Origin: Temnopleurus reevesii
Lineage: Eukaryota; Echinodermata; Echinoidea; Temnopleuroida; Temnopleuridae
Reading direction: 5' to 3'
Assembly: GCA_036244855.1 (NCBI GenBank)
Contig: BQKZ01001479.1
Span: forward strand, 15,421 to 79,420
Length of the DNA: 64,000 nucleotides
Part shown: positions 12,277 to 24,297 of the stretch, piece by piece
Layout: the number at the start of each line of letters is the position of its first letter
How positions within the stretch are numbered: the stretch's first letter is position 1
Made by a program: the position numbers and the translations under genes
Notes under the pieces: model-generated
What the model saw: the letters and a program-made list of their open reading frames with translations, nothing else
What the model was told of the DNA's origin: nothing
Databases searched by the model: none

Positions 12277-12439
12277 TACAATCAACCTTGCATAAGTCTA
12301 ATAATCGCCTAAGTCGAAGGTCTCGTCTAGTCCCTTCTCTTTATATTCTATTGTTTTTACCTCTCATAAGTCAAATTTTCTTTAAGTCGAAGCTATTTAT
12401 GCAGTCCCAACAGATTCGACTTATGCAAGATTGATTGTA
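12277..12439. mobile_element. Tc1/mariner- or pogo-type MITE
   Basis: The terminal inverted repeats are about 22 bases, starting TACAATCAACCTTGCATAAG on the left and TACAATCAATCTTGCATAAG on the right arm in reverse complement. Both ends are TA, which fits the TA target duplication of the Tc1/mariner superfamily. The interior also shows AAGTCGAA and its complement. It is non-coding. Confidence 0.75.
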
Positions 12440-13795
12440 GTGCTTTTCATACTGTTAACACAATGCTCACAAATCATGAGAAAAAAAGAACATCCGAAAA
12501 TGACTTCTCAGGTTGTATTTCACCTGATTATCTATGACCGTCATTTTTCAATTTGAGTGAAGAGTAGAAAAAAATAATAACAAAAATAAAAAGAATCAGT
12601 TGGGCCATTGTCAGAGGGTCGGATGGTTGGGGCAACCAAACAATTTTTGCATCATGTTTCAACCTCTACGGTGTCATCTTTCAGAATGTGAACATAAGTA
12701 TTGTGCGCATGCAGTGGCTCCAATCAAGTGAGACCACCTGCAGCTGTCTCCGGGTGTTGGTAGCAGTGTTCAGCAAGTTGCATCCTTCTTCTTACAAAAA
12801 AAAAAATGAATAAATGGTAAGTTTGTTGTTTGCAGATGTCAAACAACATTGCCAAACAAGAATTAAGTTTTACAATCATTTCTACCCATGCAAATTTTGC
12901 ATTGTATTCTCATCCTCTTCTCCTCACTCTCCATTCCCAATTTTGTTCATCAAAATTGTTATTCTTGTATCTCAGGATTTTTATTCTAATAGTTTTACGT
13001 GCATTTGCCATTCAGTTCTGAATATTTATGCCTTTAAATTTATTCATTTTATTTTCATTAGTCATCTGATCTAAAAGGAAAAAAAAGAGAAGAGATAAAA
13101 AGATTTAGGTTTAGTAGTGTTTCTCATTTAATTCTAAATGTTAACTGAATGCATTTATGGAAATAAATAAGTCTACTTTCATTAATCATTTGATCGATTA
13201 AAAGAAGGAGAAAAAGGGAAAGAAGAAGGAAAAATAATGAATAAGGTGCATTCTAATGTTTTAAAAATTTTGCGATTTCAAATTCGGAGAGATAAGTTGG
13301 AGCGAAAATTCAGGCTCTTCATTGAGAACACTATTTTTACCATTTTATTGTATTCCTAATGTATTGATAAATTTGCATGTTTTAAAGTTTAGCGCTCTGT
13401 TCATATCTATAGTCTCTCATAAGAAGTACAGGTATTCAACCTAAGAAATAGATTTTCCTTGTCAAATGAAGCAAATACAATATGCCAATTTTTCATGAAT
13501 ACTGCCAAACTTTGATTTCAAATATATTTTTAACAAAAAATATGAATTTGCTGATTGTTTAGTAATACTATGGAAGCGTCTTCCTTTCCTATTTTGCATA
13601 AAATACCTTTTATATTTTGCAGTGTGAACAAATTTTCTATTCGAATTGGTTTTTGAAGTACTTTGCATTACAATACCTCATTTTTCATACATATTTTCTA
13701 CGACAGATTTCATATATATTTTCTAGCTTTGTATTTCATGTATATAGATATTTTACTTTAGAATGCATATATCATATTTATATTTTTCTGTGTGT
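12440..13795. other. Intergenic, nothing supported
   Basis: AT-rich unique-looking sequence without splice-bounded open segments or recognisable repeats that I could support. A pair of similar phrases at 13081-13260 (AAAAGGAAAAAAAAGAG and AAAGAAGGAGAAAAAGG) suggests a short local duplication. Confidence 0.4.
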
Positions 13796-14665
13796 TCGTC
13801 TGTGAATCTATCCTTGCGTCCGTCAGTCTGTTCGGAACTCATTACCGTGATAACTTAAGAACTACTGAACAGATTTTTTACCAAACATGGGTCAGATATG
13901 TAAAAGCAAGTGATGGTTAACTGATTGTTGTTTGGGGTCAGGAGGTCAAAGGTCTTAGGTCACAGGGCCCCCAAAAATTGTTAAGAATCACCTAAAAATA
14001 TTGTTACCTTATAACTTCAGAACCACTGAATGGATTTTTGGTTGTGTATAAGAATGTTAGGATATTAAGCTGATTAGGTTAGGGCTAAACAAAAATTAAA
14101 AGGTTACATGGCCAACAAACTTGTAAAAAAACATCCTAGATAGTTTGTTTAAGTGAGAAACTCAGACCACTTTAATTATTTTTTTTACCAAACACGGGTC
14201 AGTTATGTATATCCATGTGAGGATTTGGGATTCAGTGTGTCAAAGGTCAGAGGGCCAAAAAAAACAAATCACCCAAAATGGCTTCTTAACCCATTGACTA
14301 TTGAATTCTGTAATTTCCATAGACTTTGTGTAGGGACTACCCGGCTCCAGTAGTGAAAGGGTTAACGTAATAACTTAAAAAAACGAGCAAATATCTTACC
14401 AAACCTGTCTCAAGTATGTATAAAGACCCGGGCACACCAAACACGGCACGGCATTACGGCACGGTATTTACGCGATTTCTTCCCTGTGATTGGTCAATTG
14501 TGAAGCAGCCTTTGCGTGGAGGAGCGCGACGGCCAATAACAACCAAGATAGCGCATAAATACCGTGCCGTTATGCCGTGTCATGTTTTGTATGCACGGGC
14601 CTTAAGCCTAGCTAGATTAATTTTCATTTCAGGATCAAAAGGTCAAAGATCACAGAGCCGAAAAT
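13796..14665 (+). repeat. Degenerate tandem repeat of about 200 bp
   Basis: A recurring theme is seen three or four times: a phrase like AATAACTTAAGAACTACTGA, then ATTTTTTACCAAACATGGGT, a TATGTA word, then AGGTCAAAGGTC and an AGGGCC/AAAA segment. Examples start near 13850, 14010, 14160 and 14370. Units are heavily diverged. A hairpin MITE (14424-14602) has inserted into the last unit. The pattern resembles diverged tandem repeats common in marine invertebrates, but I cannot name a family. Confidence 0.6.
14424..14602. mobile_element. Hairpin MITE with TAA target duplication
   Basis: The left end AGACCCGGGCACACCAAAC and the right end in reverse complement AGGCCCGTGCATACAAAAC are inverted repeats. 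The arms continue through ACGGCACGG and GGTATTTACGCG. The element is flanked on both sides by TAA (14421-14423 and 14603-14605). A three-base TWA duplication and GGCC-like tips fit the PIF/Harbinger superfamily, which is inference. Confidence 0.7.
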
Positions 14666-15935
14666 ATTTGTTAAAGTTACCCAAAATATTCCTGATTTTT
14701 TTTTTATCATGTGATATATGGGGTAATATCTTCCTGATCGTGTGATGGCAAAGGCATAAATCTTGACTGGGTGCGGTCGAGAATTTATCTTGTTAAAACA
14801 TGTTAATCATTCTCATATTTTTGAAACTTGATATTCTTGTAAATCTGTCACTTGAATATAAAAATCTGAGTAAGATGAATAAGATCTACATCAGTGGAAC
14901 TGACAACAATTAATGCACAAAATGCATATTTCATTGTCACTATCAAGATACATATACATGTACTTTTCTTATTACATTTATTCACAACAATCTGCCAAAT
15001 AAATCTGAAAATTTGCTGGTATCAATTCTTGCTCTTTATATTCAGGCTGTGCATGGGGGCATGCTTAAATTCTTTTAATCTTTACCCAACACATCCTGAA
15101 ACCTATATTGTACTGAAAAAAATTATATGTTAGTGAAATAATTTTAATGGATAAATGCCTTTTCTGTGTTATTATGAATAAGATTATATTTCCAATCCAT
15201 TTTGGCAATTTAGAGATCTAAATGTAAATAGTTATCAGTGGTGTCAGAATGTTCTAATCCAGCGAAGTTTTTGTTCAAGAGTAATAGTTCATCTTCCTCC
15301 AGATCACTTTGTCTGCTCGCATTCTGTTTTAGCAGGCTACACGCTCATGCCTATTTTTGGATGAAGTCATATACTAGACTATAAATGGACCTTACATCAC
15401 ATTTGTGTTCTTCTTGGAATAAACAATTTTGTTAATTTTTTGTGTGGGCAATTCCACGAATTATGTAGTCTATGTTCCCTCCACATGGGAGCTGTCACAT
15501 TTAAAGCACAGTTTGAGTTCAAGTAAATTATCCACAAATCAAAATACAATGCCAATACAATTTTTACATCCTATCTCTAGCTCTTATGAGAAGGTATAAT
15601 GATATCAAATGATTATGGGTCAAGTGGACCACAAACTGAGGTAAAATAGGACATATATACGGGTCTGAATGTCAAAAGATTTACTAATACATGGAATTAC
15701 CAATTCATAGATGTATATCATTATACAATTCAACTGTACTTATATGAATTATTGATAATTTACGAGAAAAAAACTTTTTTATATTTTGATATATCTGTAA
15801 ATTTGTTTTATTATTTATTGTGAACATATACATTTCATTCCTATCTTTTACCATTCCTTGTGATTTATGAATCTTTTATTTGATATACCTAGTTTTTGTG
15901 TGACTGAGGAGATGTTGATGCACAGTGTGAACAAG
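14666..15935. other. Intergenic, nothing supported
   Basis: AT-rich sequence with no supported gene, hairpin or tandem repeat. Confidence 0.4.
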
Positions 15936-16055
15936 TGAGAAGTGGGAGGGAATGAGAAAGAGGGAGAGAGATGAAGTGAGGGATATAGAGAGAAAGGGAG
16001 GGACAGAGAGAAAGAGAGGGGGAGATAGAGTGATATGGGAAGGGTGAGAGAGAGT

Positions 16056-16113
<58 letters not shown>

Positions 16114-16560
16114 GAAATAGAGCGAAGGAAGGGAGAGAAGGAGGGATGGGGAGAAAGAGAGAGAGAGAGAGAGGAAGGAGAGAGCGAGGGAAGGGAAAGC
16201 GAGAGAGAGAGAGAGAGAGAGAGAAAGAAAGAGAGAGGAATGGAAAGAAGGAGAAATGGAGAGGAAAGAGAGACAAAAGAAATAAGAGCGAGGGAGGGGA
16301 AGAGGGAAAGAGAGATAGAAGGAGGGGGAGGAGAAAAGAGGGAGATAGAAGAGAAGAAATTAATATAGCGGGAAATAGATATATATATATAGAGAGAGAG
16401 AGAGAGGGATATGGAGTGTGGGCATAACTGTAGAGTTAGGTTGTGAAGGGGAAGGGATCGTCAAGAACAAGAAGAGAAAGAAGAAGGAGAAAAAGGAGGA
16501 CGAGGAAGTGAGGAATAGGAAAACAAAGAAGGTGAGAGGGGGAGAATGAGGGCAAATATA
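15936..16560 (+). repeat. Polypurine tract with (GA)n core
   Basis: Nearly all bases are A or G on the plus strand, with a pure (GA)n core around 16048-16110 and a short (TA)(GA) run at about 16378-16406. Long open frames in this stretch on either strand encode only Arg/Glu or Ser/Leu simple repeats and are not genes. Confidence 0.9.
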
Positions 16561-16706
16561 GAACCAAAGGAAAATTAAGACACAGATGGATGAAGAAGTG
16601 AAACTTTGGAAAGGCTGACATGGGACAGACCAGGGTGTGGGAGAGACTATTCTAATTACAATCATTATTGTCATGATCCTCCTCCTGCTTCTCCTCATCC
16701 TTTTTA

Positions 16707-16786
16707 CAATTATCATCATCAGCATCATAACGATCTTCCCCATCAACACCATCATCATAATTATCATCATCACCACCACCACCATT

Positions 16787-16838
<52 letters not shown>

Positions 16839-17032
16839 CCATCAACACCATCATCATCTTCATCATCATCATCATCATCGTCATCATCATCGTCATCGTC
16901 ATCATCATCATCATCATCATCATCATCACCATCATCATCATTACCATCATCTTCATCCCCATCAACACCATCATCATCATCACCATCATCATCATCACCA
17001 CCACCATCATCATCATCACCACCACCTCCACC

Positions 17033-17066
<34 letters not shown>

Positions 17067-17178
17067 TCGTAATCATTATCATTATCCTCATCATCATCAT
17101 CATCTTCATCCCCATGAACACCATCATCATCATCATCATCATCATCACCATCGTTATGATCATCATCATCATCATCAA

Positions 17179-17216
<38 letters not shown>

Positions 17217-17293
17217 TCATAACCACCACCACCATCATAATCATCATCATCATCATCGTCATCATCACCATCATCATCATCGTCATCATCGTC

Positions 17294-17324
<31 letters not shown>

Positions 17325-17769
17325 ATCATCATCATCATCACCATCATCATCATCACCATCATCATCATCACCATCATCATCATTAACATCACCATCATCA
17401 TCACCATCATCATCATCATCAATCATCACCATCATCACCATCATCATCATCACCATCATCATCATCACCATCATCATCATTACCATCACCATCATCATCA
17501 TCATCACCATCATCACCATCATCACTATCATCATCATCCCCATCATCATCATCACCATCATCATCATCACCGTCATCATCGTCGTCATCATCATCATCAT
17601 CATATCATCATAATCACCATCACCACCGTCATCATCAACATCATCATCCTCATCATCACCATCATCATCATCACCGTCATCATCGTCGTCATCATCATCA
17701 TCATATCATCATAACCACCATCACCACCGTCATCATCTTCCCCATCAACATCATCATCATCATCATCAG

Positions 17770-17806
<37 letters not shown>

Positions 17807-17894
17807 TTCATCATCATCATCGCCACCGCTACCACCACCAGCACCACAATCATCATCACCATCATCATAATCACCATCATCATCATCATCATTA
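16707..17894 (+). repeat. (CAT)n trinucleotide repeat array, about 1.2 kb
   Basis: An imperfect array of CAT units with scattered CAC, CGT, CTT and CCC variants. Words such as CCCCATCAACACCATCATCA recur at about 16738, 16837 and 16957, which shows expansion by higher-order duplication. All six frames are open for hundreds of codons but encode only His, Ile, Ser, Met, Asp or Val runs, so these are not proteins. Confidence 0.95.
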
Positions 17895-18108
17895 AATCAT
17901 GGCCTCACAGATGCAACCAACTTATCAACGTACCAAATTACTCACACAACAATTATCACTACACCACCGTTTAGATATCTGTTATATCATTCTCTGTCAT
18001 CTTATAATGAAAGGCAAAAAAAATCATAATTAGCGGGAAGATCAAATTTTGCTCGTGTTTGACTTTCACGCTCCAATAGGGGGTCCATGTCTTTATTAAC
18101 CTGTCTTA

Positions 18109-18230
18109 TCAACCTCCTTCTTCCTCATCTATCTTCGAGAGATCAGCGTATATCTGAAGGTAGATTTGAAGCTTGTAATATGAGAAGTAGAGGAACGCTT
18201 GGCTGGCCTTCCATTGCTTGCGATAAGACT
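18109..18230 (-). CDS. Possible terminal exon of an unrecognised gene
   Basis: On the minus strand, an acceptor (TTATCCTTCAATGTAG) is followed by 39 sense codons and a TGA. The translation is rich in aromatic residues (QAFLYFSYYKLQIYLQIYAD) and ends in DEEEGG. The codons favour C in the third position, which is why it caught my eye. All three minus frames are fairly open here, no upstream exon of matching phase 1 was found, and I do not recognise the protein. It may be chance. Confidence 0.25.
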
Positions 18231-18712
18231 CTACATTGAAGGATAATTATACAGTCATATTTTACAAATATCAGCTTTCAGGCCTGGTAATATCTTTTAT
18301 TTTCTGCAGTTTGTAAATTGATGCGCCATAATATCGACGATCCCGTGTAGATCTCGTGCTGATCACGCTAAAGATCTTATGTTTCTAAAGAGGTATAGAT
18401 TGAATAACCATCTTTTACGTTAGTAATTACATTGTGATATATGGCTGAAATATATCGTCAATTTTTATAACATGAATTTTACTTGACAAACGTCACACCC
18501 ATATTGTATAGATTACATGATTATGTTGCAAAGTATAATCTATAAGCGTTGAGAAATAATGTCGTATTTCTGATGTCAAAATAATATGATTTCCTTTTGC
18601 TGGCATTTCATGAAATTATTTGGTTTTTTTTTGCCGAGGACAAATACCATATGAAATCGGATTAATTATTGTTAAGGATTGATTTTCAAGATTTATGTGA
18701 TAATTCTTTCAG

Positions 18713-19686
18713 GGTGTGTTCTATCGTACGGAAGTGCGCTATATGCAGTTGTCATTGGATAAATTCAATACCTTTTTCACAAAGCGGTGAGCACTGCTTG
18801 ATGAAGCGCATAAACTATAAATCCAGTCTAAAAGTTCTAAATTCATAAATAAACACAAAAAAGTAACTCGCCACTTTTAATTTAGAAAATATTGCATGAG
18901 TGAGCACCCATGAATTCGAAATGGAAAATGATTTTTGTCAAGGGTCACATAGGGGCAATTCTTGACCTGTTGATGGAAGTACCTGAAATTAGATACGTGT
19001 GTCACAGATACAATCTGCAGTTTAAAACGCAAACAGTAAGATGTTGATTAATTTCCTTGAAATATTTGAAATATATAAACATAGTTTAGAAATCTCTCTT
19101 TAGAAAAGTGCTAAATATAACTTTTCAAATTTTATTGACTGTTTGACGACCAAAACAGGTAAACTCCCTCATGTAATTCCGTTACCAATATTCTTCATAC
19201 CTTAGAGACATCCATGTAGACAATGTAAATGTTTCTTCCTTCCAATATGCTCACAGTTGCTTTATACTACATTTTAAAAATTTGAACGGTCTCTGACAGT
19301 GTGTCGCTGAGCGATGTATTGTCAGACAAAAAATGTATCTCTAATGTTATGTAATTCCGTTACCACACATGAGGAATTTCCCAGTTATGTCACATTATAA
19401 GGGGGTGGGCTTTTTTGTAGCGATATTAAATGACATTTTGATTAATATGATTGGATCTGACGTTGCCATACACACACCGTAGGAGGCCCATTCCCACGCA
19501 AATAATCTCCACAGAATATTGAAAGAAATCATCATTCACTCGGAAACTACCGACAAAAGGAAAATATTGCAGACGGATTATGGAAACTCCTTGACAAAAC
19601 TTATATGGCGGGTTCCAGCTTTCGAGGTTGAATGGGCTATTTCCAAAAGAATTAACATTCACCCACCTTTGCCTATAGAGATATAA
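18713..19686 (+). CDS. Possible two-exon 3-prime end of an unrecognised gene
   Basis: Candidate exon 18713-18786 lies between AATTCTTTCAG and GTGAGC and reads GVFYRTEVRYMQLSLDKFNT and on to FFTK, ending in phase 2. Candidate exon 19515-19686 follows acceptor ATCTCCACAG, restores the codon as CGA and stays open for 56 codons (starting RILKEIIIHSETTDKRK) to a TAA. Phases agree, but no earlier exon was found and no family was recognised. Another frame of the second segment is also open, so the coding status is uncertain. Confidence 0.3.
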
Positions 19687-19889
19687 TTTTTATAAATAGA
19701 ATAATATTTCAATAACTTTTTGCTCGGTTCCGCCATATTATGAGATTGTAATTGGCAGCTCAGTATCATGATACCGTATGATATCCTAAAGTCCTTAATT
19801 CAAATACAACGGGAATAATATTTTCCTCTATTGAGAGAAACATGTTTAAACAATAACTGTTTGAAAAAGAAATCACATTACTGTACCAT

Positions 19890-21269
19890 ATTTGCCCCAA
19901 AATGCAGTTAACATTTTTGCCCGAATTAATTTATAATTTATAATTATCACGGGACGACTTAGTTGTGTTGCAATGTTTCATTTCCTAGATGATTACACAT
20001 GGGCATAATCATTGTTATAGTAATGTCCAATTCTACTTTAAAATTTGGTTTGTAAATTGTATTGATTTATAATTTTGTTAACCTTTTGTTTATGTTGTAA
20101 ATGAATAAGACGAGATGAACAAAGTATCTGATCATGTGGGTAGGATCTAATAGTGGACTGTAACTCACGACCCCCCCCTTCTCCTCCTAAAAAAGCCCCA
20201 CAAAAACTTATTATGTATGAGTAAAATTCATGATAATCATTATAGTAGAGCCTGCTTATGCTTATATTGCCCACTTCGCAAACTTTTTGTTTATGTCGTT
20301 GGAAGGGGAAATAAATGAATTGATCGAAGAAAATATCTGATCATGAGGGTAGCATCTATTTGTAGACTGTAAACAAATCTTGAATATATAAGCGATAAGC
20401 AAAATTCATGATAATCATTCTTTTAAGTGCATGTTTATAATTATATCACCTCCTCGTTATTTATCACAACTCTGTGTTCTCAAATACGCAGGCTTTCACC
20501 AATGGGATAGAAATCCGATGCTCTCCTTTCACAGTGAAGATGTGAGGTGTTTCTGTGTTTCAAGGAATGGATTCTTGCCCGGTTAGNCCCCCCCCCCCAA
20601 ATAAAAAAAACTGCAGTTAACATTGCAGACCAAATTAAATCATAATTTTTAATCATTATAGGAGGACTTATATTCAGTTGTCTCATTTCTGATGCGCTTA
20701 CACGTGGACATAATAGTAATGTTCTATACTACTTTCAAAATTGATTTATAATGTTGTATTGTTGTAATATTGTTAGAAGTGGTGAATAAATGAAACAAGA
20801 TGACGAAAATGTCTGGTGATGGGGATAGGAATGGTGGACCGTAAACAAACACCAACCTCTATACATGCATAGACTACAATTACAATTCATGATAATCATT
20901 ATTGATTGATTGATTGATTGATTTTATTCGTCATAATGCAAGAAAATAACATGCAGCAAAGTGCGCTGCATGGTGGCTGCCGGACTAAAGCTAGGGTAAT
21001 AATGCTGCAATAGAGCGCTTAGGGAATTCTTATGAAGAGTTGATAAGGGCTATATAAAAGCCGTTCATTATTATTATTATTATTAGGATATCCCACATCA
21101 TTTTTATGAGTGCATGTTTATAATTATATCTCCCGCCTCGTCATTTTACACAAGTCCGAGTTCTTCAATACCCTGGCTTTCACCAATGGGATAGAAATCC
21201 GATGCTCTCCTTTCACAGTGAAGATGTGAGGTGTTTCTGTGTTTCAAGGAATGGATTCTTGCCCGGTTA
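19890..21269 (+). repeat. Direct duplication of about 0.7 kb, split by a single n
   Basis: The block 19890-20586 is repeated at about 20600-21269. Shared landmarks include ATGCAGTTAACATT / CTGCAGTTAACATT, AATTCATGATAATCATT and TTTCACCAATGGGATAGAAA. A shorter third echo of part of the unit (CTGATCATG, AATTCATGATAATCATT) lies at 20145-20240. The left copy stops at the n at 20587, exactly where a hairpin MITE starts in the right copy. The right copy also carries an insertion of a repeat tail (20904-21087). Confidence 0.75.
20904..21087. mobile_element. Retroposon tail inserted in one copy of a duplication
   Basis: The insert starts with a (GATT)n run and ends with GGGCTATATAAAAGCCGTTC followed by (ATT)n. 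It is absent from the corresponding place (about 20420) in the left copy. The GCTATATAAA-(ATT)n ending recurs elsewhere in the window (36815, 47370, 54770) and looks like the 3-prime tail of a SINE or LINE. Confidence 0.55.
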
Positions 21270-21379
21270 GGCCCCAGTCACACAGAAGCCCCGATTTAAC
21301 AGTTCAGCAGTGCAGCTGCCCTTGAACTAAGTCACATTGAGTCACTGCTCATCGGTCGGGGCTTCTATGTGACTGGGCC
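21270..21379. mobile_element. Palindromic MITE, family A, divergent member
   Basis: The inverted ends are GGCCCCAGTCACACAGAAGC and, in reverse complement, GGCCCAGTCACATAGAAGC. A TTA precedes the left end. The interior differs from other family A copies. Confidence 0.7.
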
Positions 21380-21554
21380 TGTCTTGGGTATATAAGTTTA
21401 GCGCAATGTGGATTAATTTCTGGAGAATATTGTTGATATGGATGACATTAAAACTTGCGATTCTATGGTTGAGATTAGGCAGGAATCAGAACCAATATCC
21501 TGTATATTATTCTCGAAAAAGTGGTCATCGGAAAATTCCTGTGATCTTTTGGAA

Positions 21555-21650
21555 AGCAACATAATAATAATGATAATAATAATAGTAGATGTAATTTATA
21601 TAGCGCACGTATCCACTCTGTTGAGTGCTCCCTTTGACTATAATGTTCAT
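21555..21650. mobile_element. Short retroposon tail
   Basis: An (AATAATA)n run is followed by ATTTATATAGCGCACGTATC and CACTCTGTTGAGTGCTC. This word combination is a familiar 3-prime retroposon tail in invertebrate genomes. No coding sequence. Confidence 0.4.
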
Positions 21651-21884
21651 CCATATTGTTATCTATTGATCTTATTTTTCAAACATCATCTAGTCCGAAA
21701 TATGCTTTTACTTGATTGATTGATTTAAAATGTTTTTTTGTGTGTGTTTTTTGTAATATTGTGGTGTATATCAGCTTCGCGCTTCTTGCAACGCTATATA
21801 TGTTTCAATTTTTAAAAAGTCTACTTACGCACTCGACAAGAATGTCGCTCTGTGCATAAAATTCTGCCCCTATTACATCGAGGC

Positions 21885-21994
21885 ACTGAACACGACTGAA
21901 CACAATTTTTTTTGTGTTCGCAGGTAGCTAACTGTGAACTGAACAAAGAGTCGAGTTGAATCGTGTTGCTTCCGGGCGTCTATGTGAATGGGAC
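21885..21994. mobile_element. Palindromic MITE, family A, degraded copy
   Basis: The right arm is clear: AAAGAGTCGAGTTGAATCGT, then GTTGCTTCCGGGCGTCTATG and GTGAATGGGACC followed by TTA. The left arm has decayed to AACACGACTGAACACAA. Confidence 0.65.
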
Positions 21995-22170
21995 CTTACA
22001 TCAAATTTGAGGCGGCATTCAAATCCAGATCACAGTTTACCACGAATTGATATAATAGCTACAACGTCGATGTTCATACCACAATAATGGATTTTTTTTT
22101 AATCTCAACTTCTCAGATGAGTGTCACGTCCTGTAATGAAATAAATAATGAAGTGTTATATTTGAATAAG

Positions 22171-22174
<4 letters not shown>

Positions 22175-22206
<32 letters not shown>
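22175..22206 (+). repeat. Poly-A run
   Basis: A 32-base A homopolymer, possibly the tail of a retroposon. The surrounding sequence was not identified. Confidence 0.85.
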
Positions 22207-22208
<2 letters not shown>

Positions 22209-23268
22209 TTGCTCAAATTTAGTGACACAACGACCGTGGCTTCGATGTTTATGACTTTATTTTCACTCTTTCGAATGAGATAAATACATTATACATTAAT
22301 TCATGAATATAAATATTACAAATCCTTAATCCACCAATTGATAAAGACATAAAAGTTCTGACAAGGGTATGAGTGCATGGGAGTGGTGTAACGGACTTCG
22401 GGTTACAAACATAGAATTATTCAAGAGTAAAATGAAGTGGAATGACATTAATATGATGACAATTAATATATAATATATACAAAATAGATAGAATGCATGC
22501 TTGAGGCACATCAATATCATGAATAAATAAAGGATAGCTAAGTTTGTAAACCTTGACCAGTGTGTTAGAATATCATAAATCTACAAAATTAAACAAAATA
22601 ATGTTATACTTGTGACAGTAAAATATGGGTAATCAAATTCGAAGTTAAATAATATATTGCATGTTATCCACATCCTGCCGAAATATTCTCAATTTTCTTT
22701 GAATCCTCTTTGTTTTTTTTTATAAAGGTATTTGATTAATTTTGATTTGATTTTGATTTGATTTATTTGTGAAGATAGAAATTCAACATAAATATGAACA
22801 AAGTAAAGACATATGAAAATTGTTGACATGATTAGCCCTTCAACTTATTAATTTCAGTTATCTTTAATCAAAAAATGATTTACACCTTGAGAGAGCACCA
22901 ACTTGCCAATAACATGCATAACCAAGAAAATATTATAAATTTTAAATCTCAAAGTCTGGTACAGTGTTTTATTTTCAAAATGGTATACTTTCGTGACCAA
23001 TTTATGTATTAGAGTAGTACTATCGACAATACTTGGCTGGTTTTTAAACATAAAATTGTGTGGAATTAGATGTTAGTTTTGGTAAGTTGGAGGTAATGGA
23101 TTTCCTCATTATTTGATTATATAGTGGATTAACGGTCGACTCTTTTAAATGGTACTTTGTTAGTATTCGAGAACACCGGGTACACATTAGAGTAAGCAGG
23201 GCATGATTCAGGCCGTCCCCATTCAATTGCCGCTGAGCATGTTGAACGCTTTCGTTAAACATGCATGT

Positions 23269-23270
<2 letters not shown>
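22207..23270. other. Intergenic, nothing supported
   Basis: AT-rich sequence. A (GATTT)n run at about 22738-22770 resembles the reversed end of a LINE tail like that at 31090. No gene is supported. Confidence 0.4.

Positions 23271-23271
<1 letters not shown>

Positions 23272-23352
<81 letters not shown>
23272..23352 (+). repeat. (TA)n microsatellite
   Basis: An uninterrupted TA dinucleotide run of about 40 units. Confidence 0.98.
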
Positions 23353-23353
<1 letters not shown>

Positions 23354-23488
23354 TGTTGTCGAAACTCTTCGTTCTTCTATGTGCTTTTGATAAATGTAAT
23401 TAAATAAGTGGCGCCAAAAAGCTTTTGGATGAAAATGTAATGACTACTGGCATCATATGTCATTTTGTGAAATAAAACAAAACTCGCA

Positions 23489-23735
23489 AGGCTCGACCAC
23501 ACCTTTGCGTTTGTGGCCAACGTCAGTCAAGCGTTCAAGAATTTGAAAGACGCTCCGTGAAAACAGAAAAACAGATGGAAGACGCTTGGCCGACATTAGA
23601 GGCTTTCAGATGGCGCTCAGCGTACGCAAGCGTTATCGTCAGCTAGCAGTATTTCCTGTATCGGTGTTCACGGAATTTCATTAACGTTGGGCAGACGTTG
23701 GGAATAAACGGAAAGGTTCTGTGTGACGAAGCTTA
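23489..23735. mobile_element. MITE, family C, divergent copy
   Basis: It starts GGCTCGACCACACCTTTGCG, similar to the family C end GGCCGACTCACACCTTTGCG seen at 37230, and closes with GGTTCTGTGTGACGAAGC followed by TTA. The interior has ACGCTTGGCC and CAGCGTACGC words like the other copies. Confidence 0.55.
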
Positions 23736-24107
23736 AAGAAAGGACGATTTTGGTGGTATTCCACAGGTTTGCATGGTACAGGACATGATTTTCTGTCCTA
23801 CACAATTAGATTTACTACTTTAACAAAAGAAATGATCAGCAACAAGGGCGTAGACAGGTTTTCATGGAGGAGTCTCGAATACCCTAGGCACCCCTGTGTA
23901 GCAACAGAGATATTAAACTTTTTTTTTCTGGCATCATAAAGGGGAGGGGGCTCGTTCGAAACCCCTCCACCGCCTACACCCTCGAGTTAGCCCACTTCGC
24001 ACCAGGGAACAACGCGATGAAACATCACGAATTATTACTTATGTCATTATATTTTTACATCTATGAGTGAACTCATGTCACATTTTTATTGATGCACATC
24101 TTTTTAG

Positions 24108-24276
24108 AAAGGGACAGTGGGTGGAATGTCGATTAAAACAAACCGCATCGGAGATCTTTGTTCAAGTTCATTATGAGGTGAAGCATCACGGATACAGTGT
24201 GTGGTCTCCAGATAACAGGGATCATTATGGCGTAACAAAATGTGACGGCACATTAACTAGGTTACATCGCCTACAG
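24108..24276 (+). CDS. Possible internal exon of an unrecognised gene or element
   Basis: After acceptor CATCTTTTTAG the segment is open for 56 codons in one frame, giving KGQWVECRLKQTASEIFVQV near the start and TKCDGTLTRLHRLQ at the end. It is then followed by GTTCAT as a possible donor. Base composition is more coding-like than the surroundings. No family recognised and no neighbouring exon found. It could equally be a remnant of a transposable-element protein. Confidence 0.25.
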
Positions 24277-24297
24277 GTTCATTGACTGAGGGTATAA

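Noticed and set aside
15848..16427. Arg/Glu- and Ser/Leu-rich open frames
   Set aside because: Translation of a (GA)n polypurine tract. No initiation context, domains or splice structure.
16606..17613. Open frames of 250-335 codons on both strands
   Set aside because: They run through the (CAT)n array and encode only His, Ile, Met, Asp or Ser runs. Being open in every frame is a property of the repeat.
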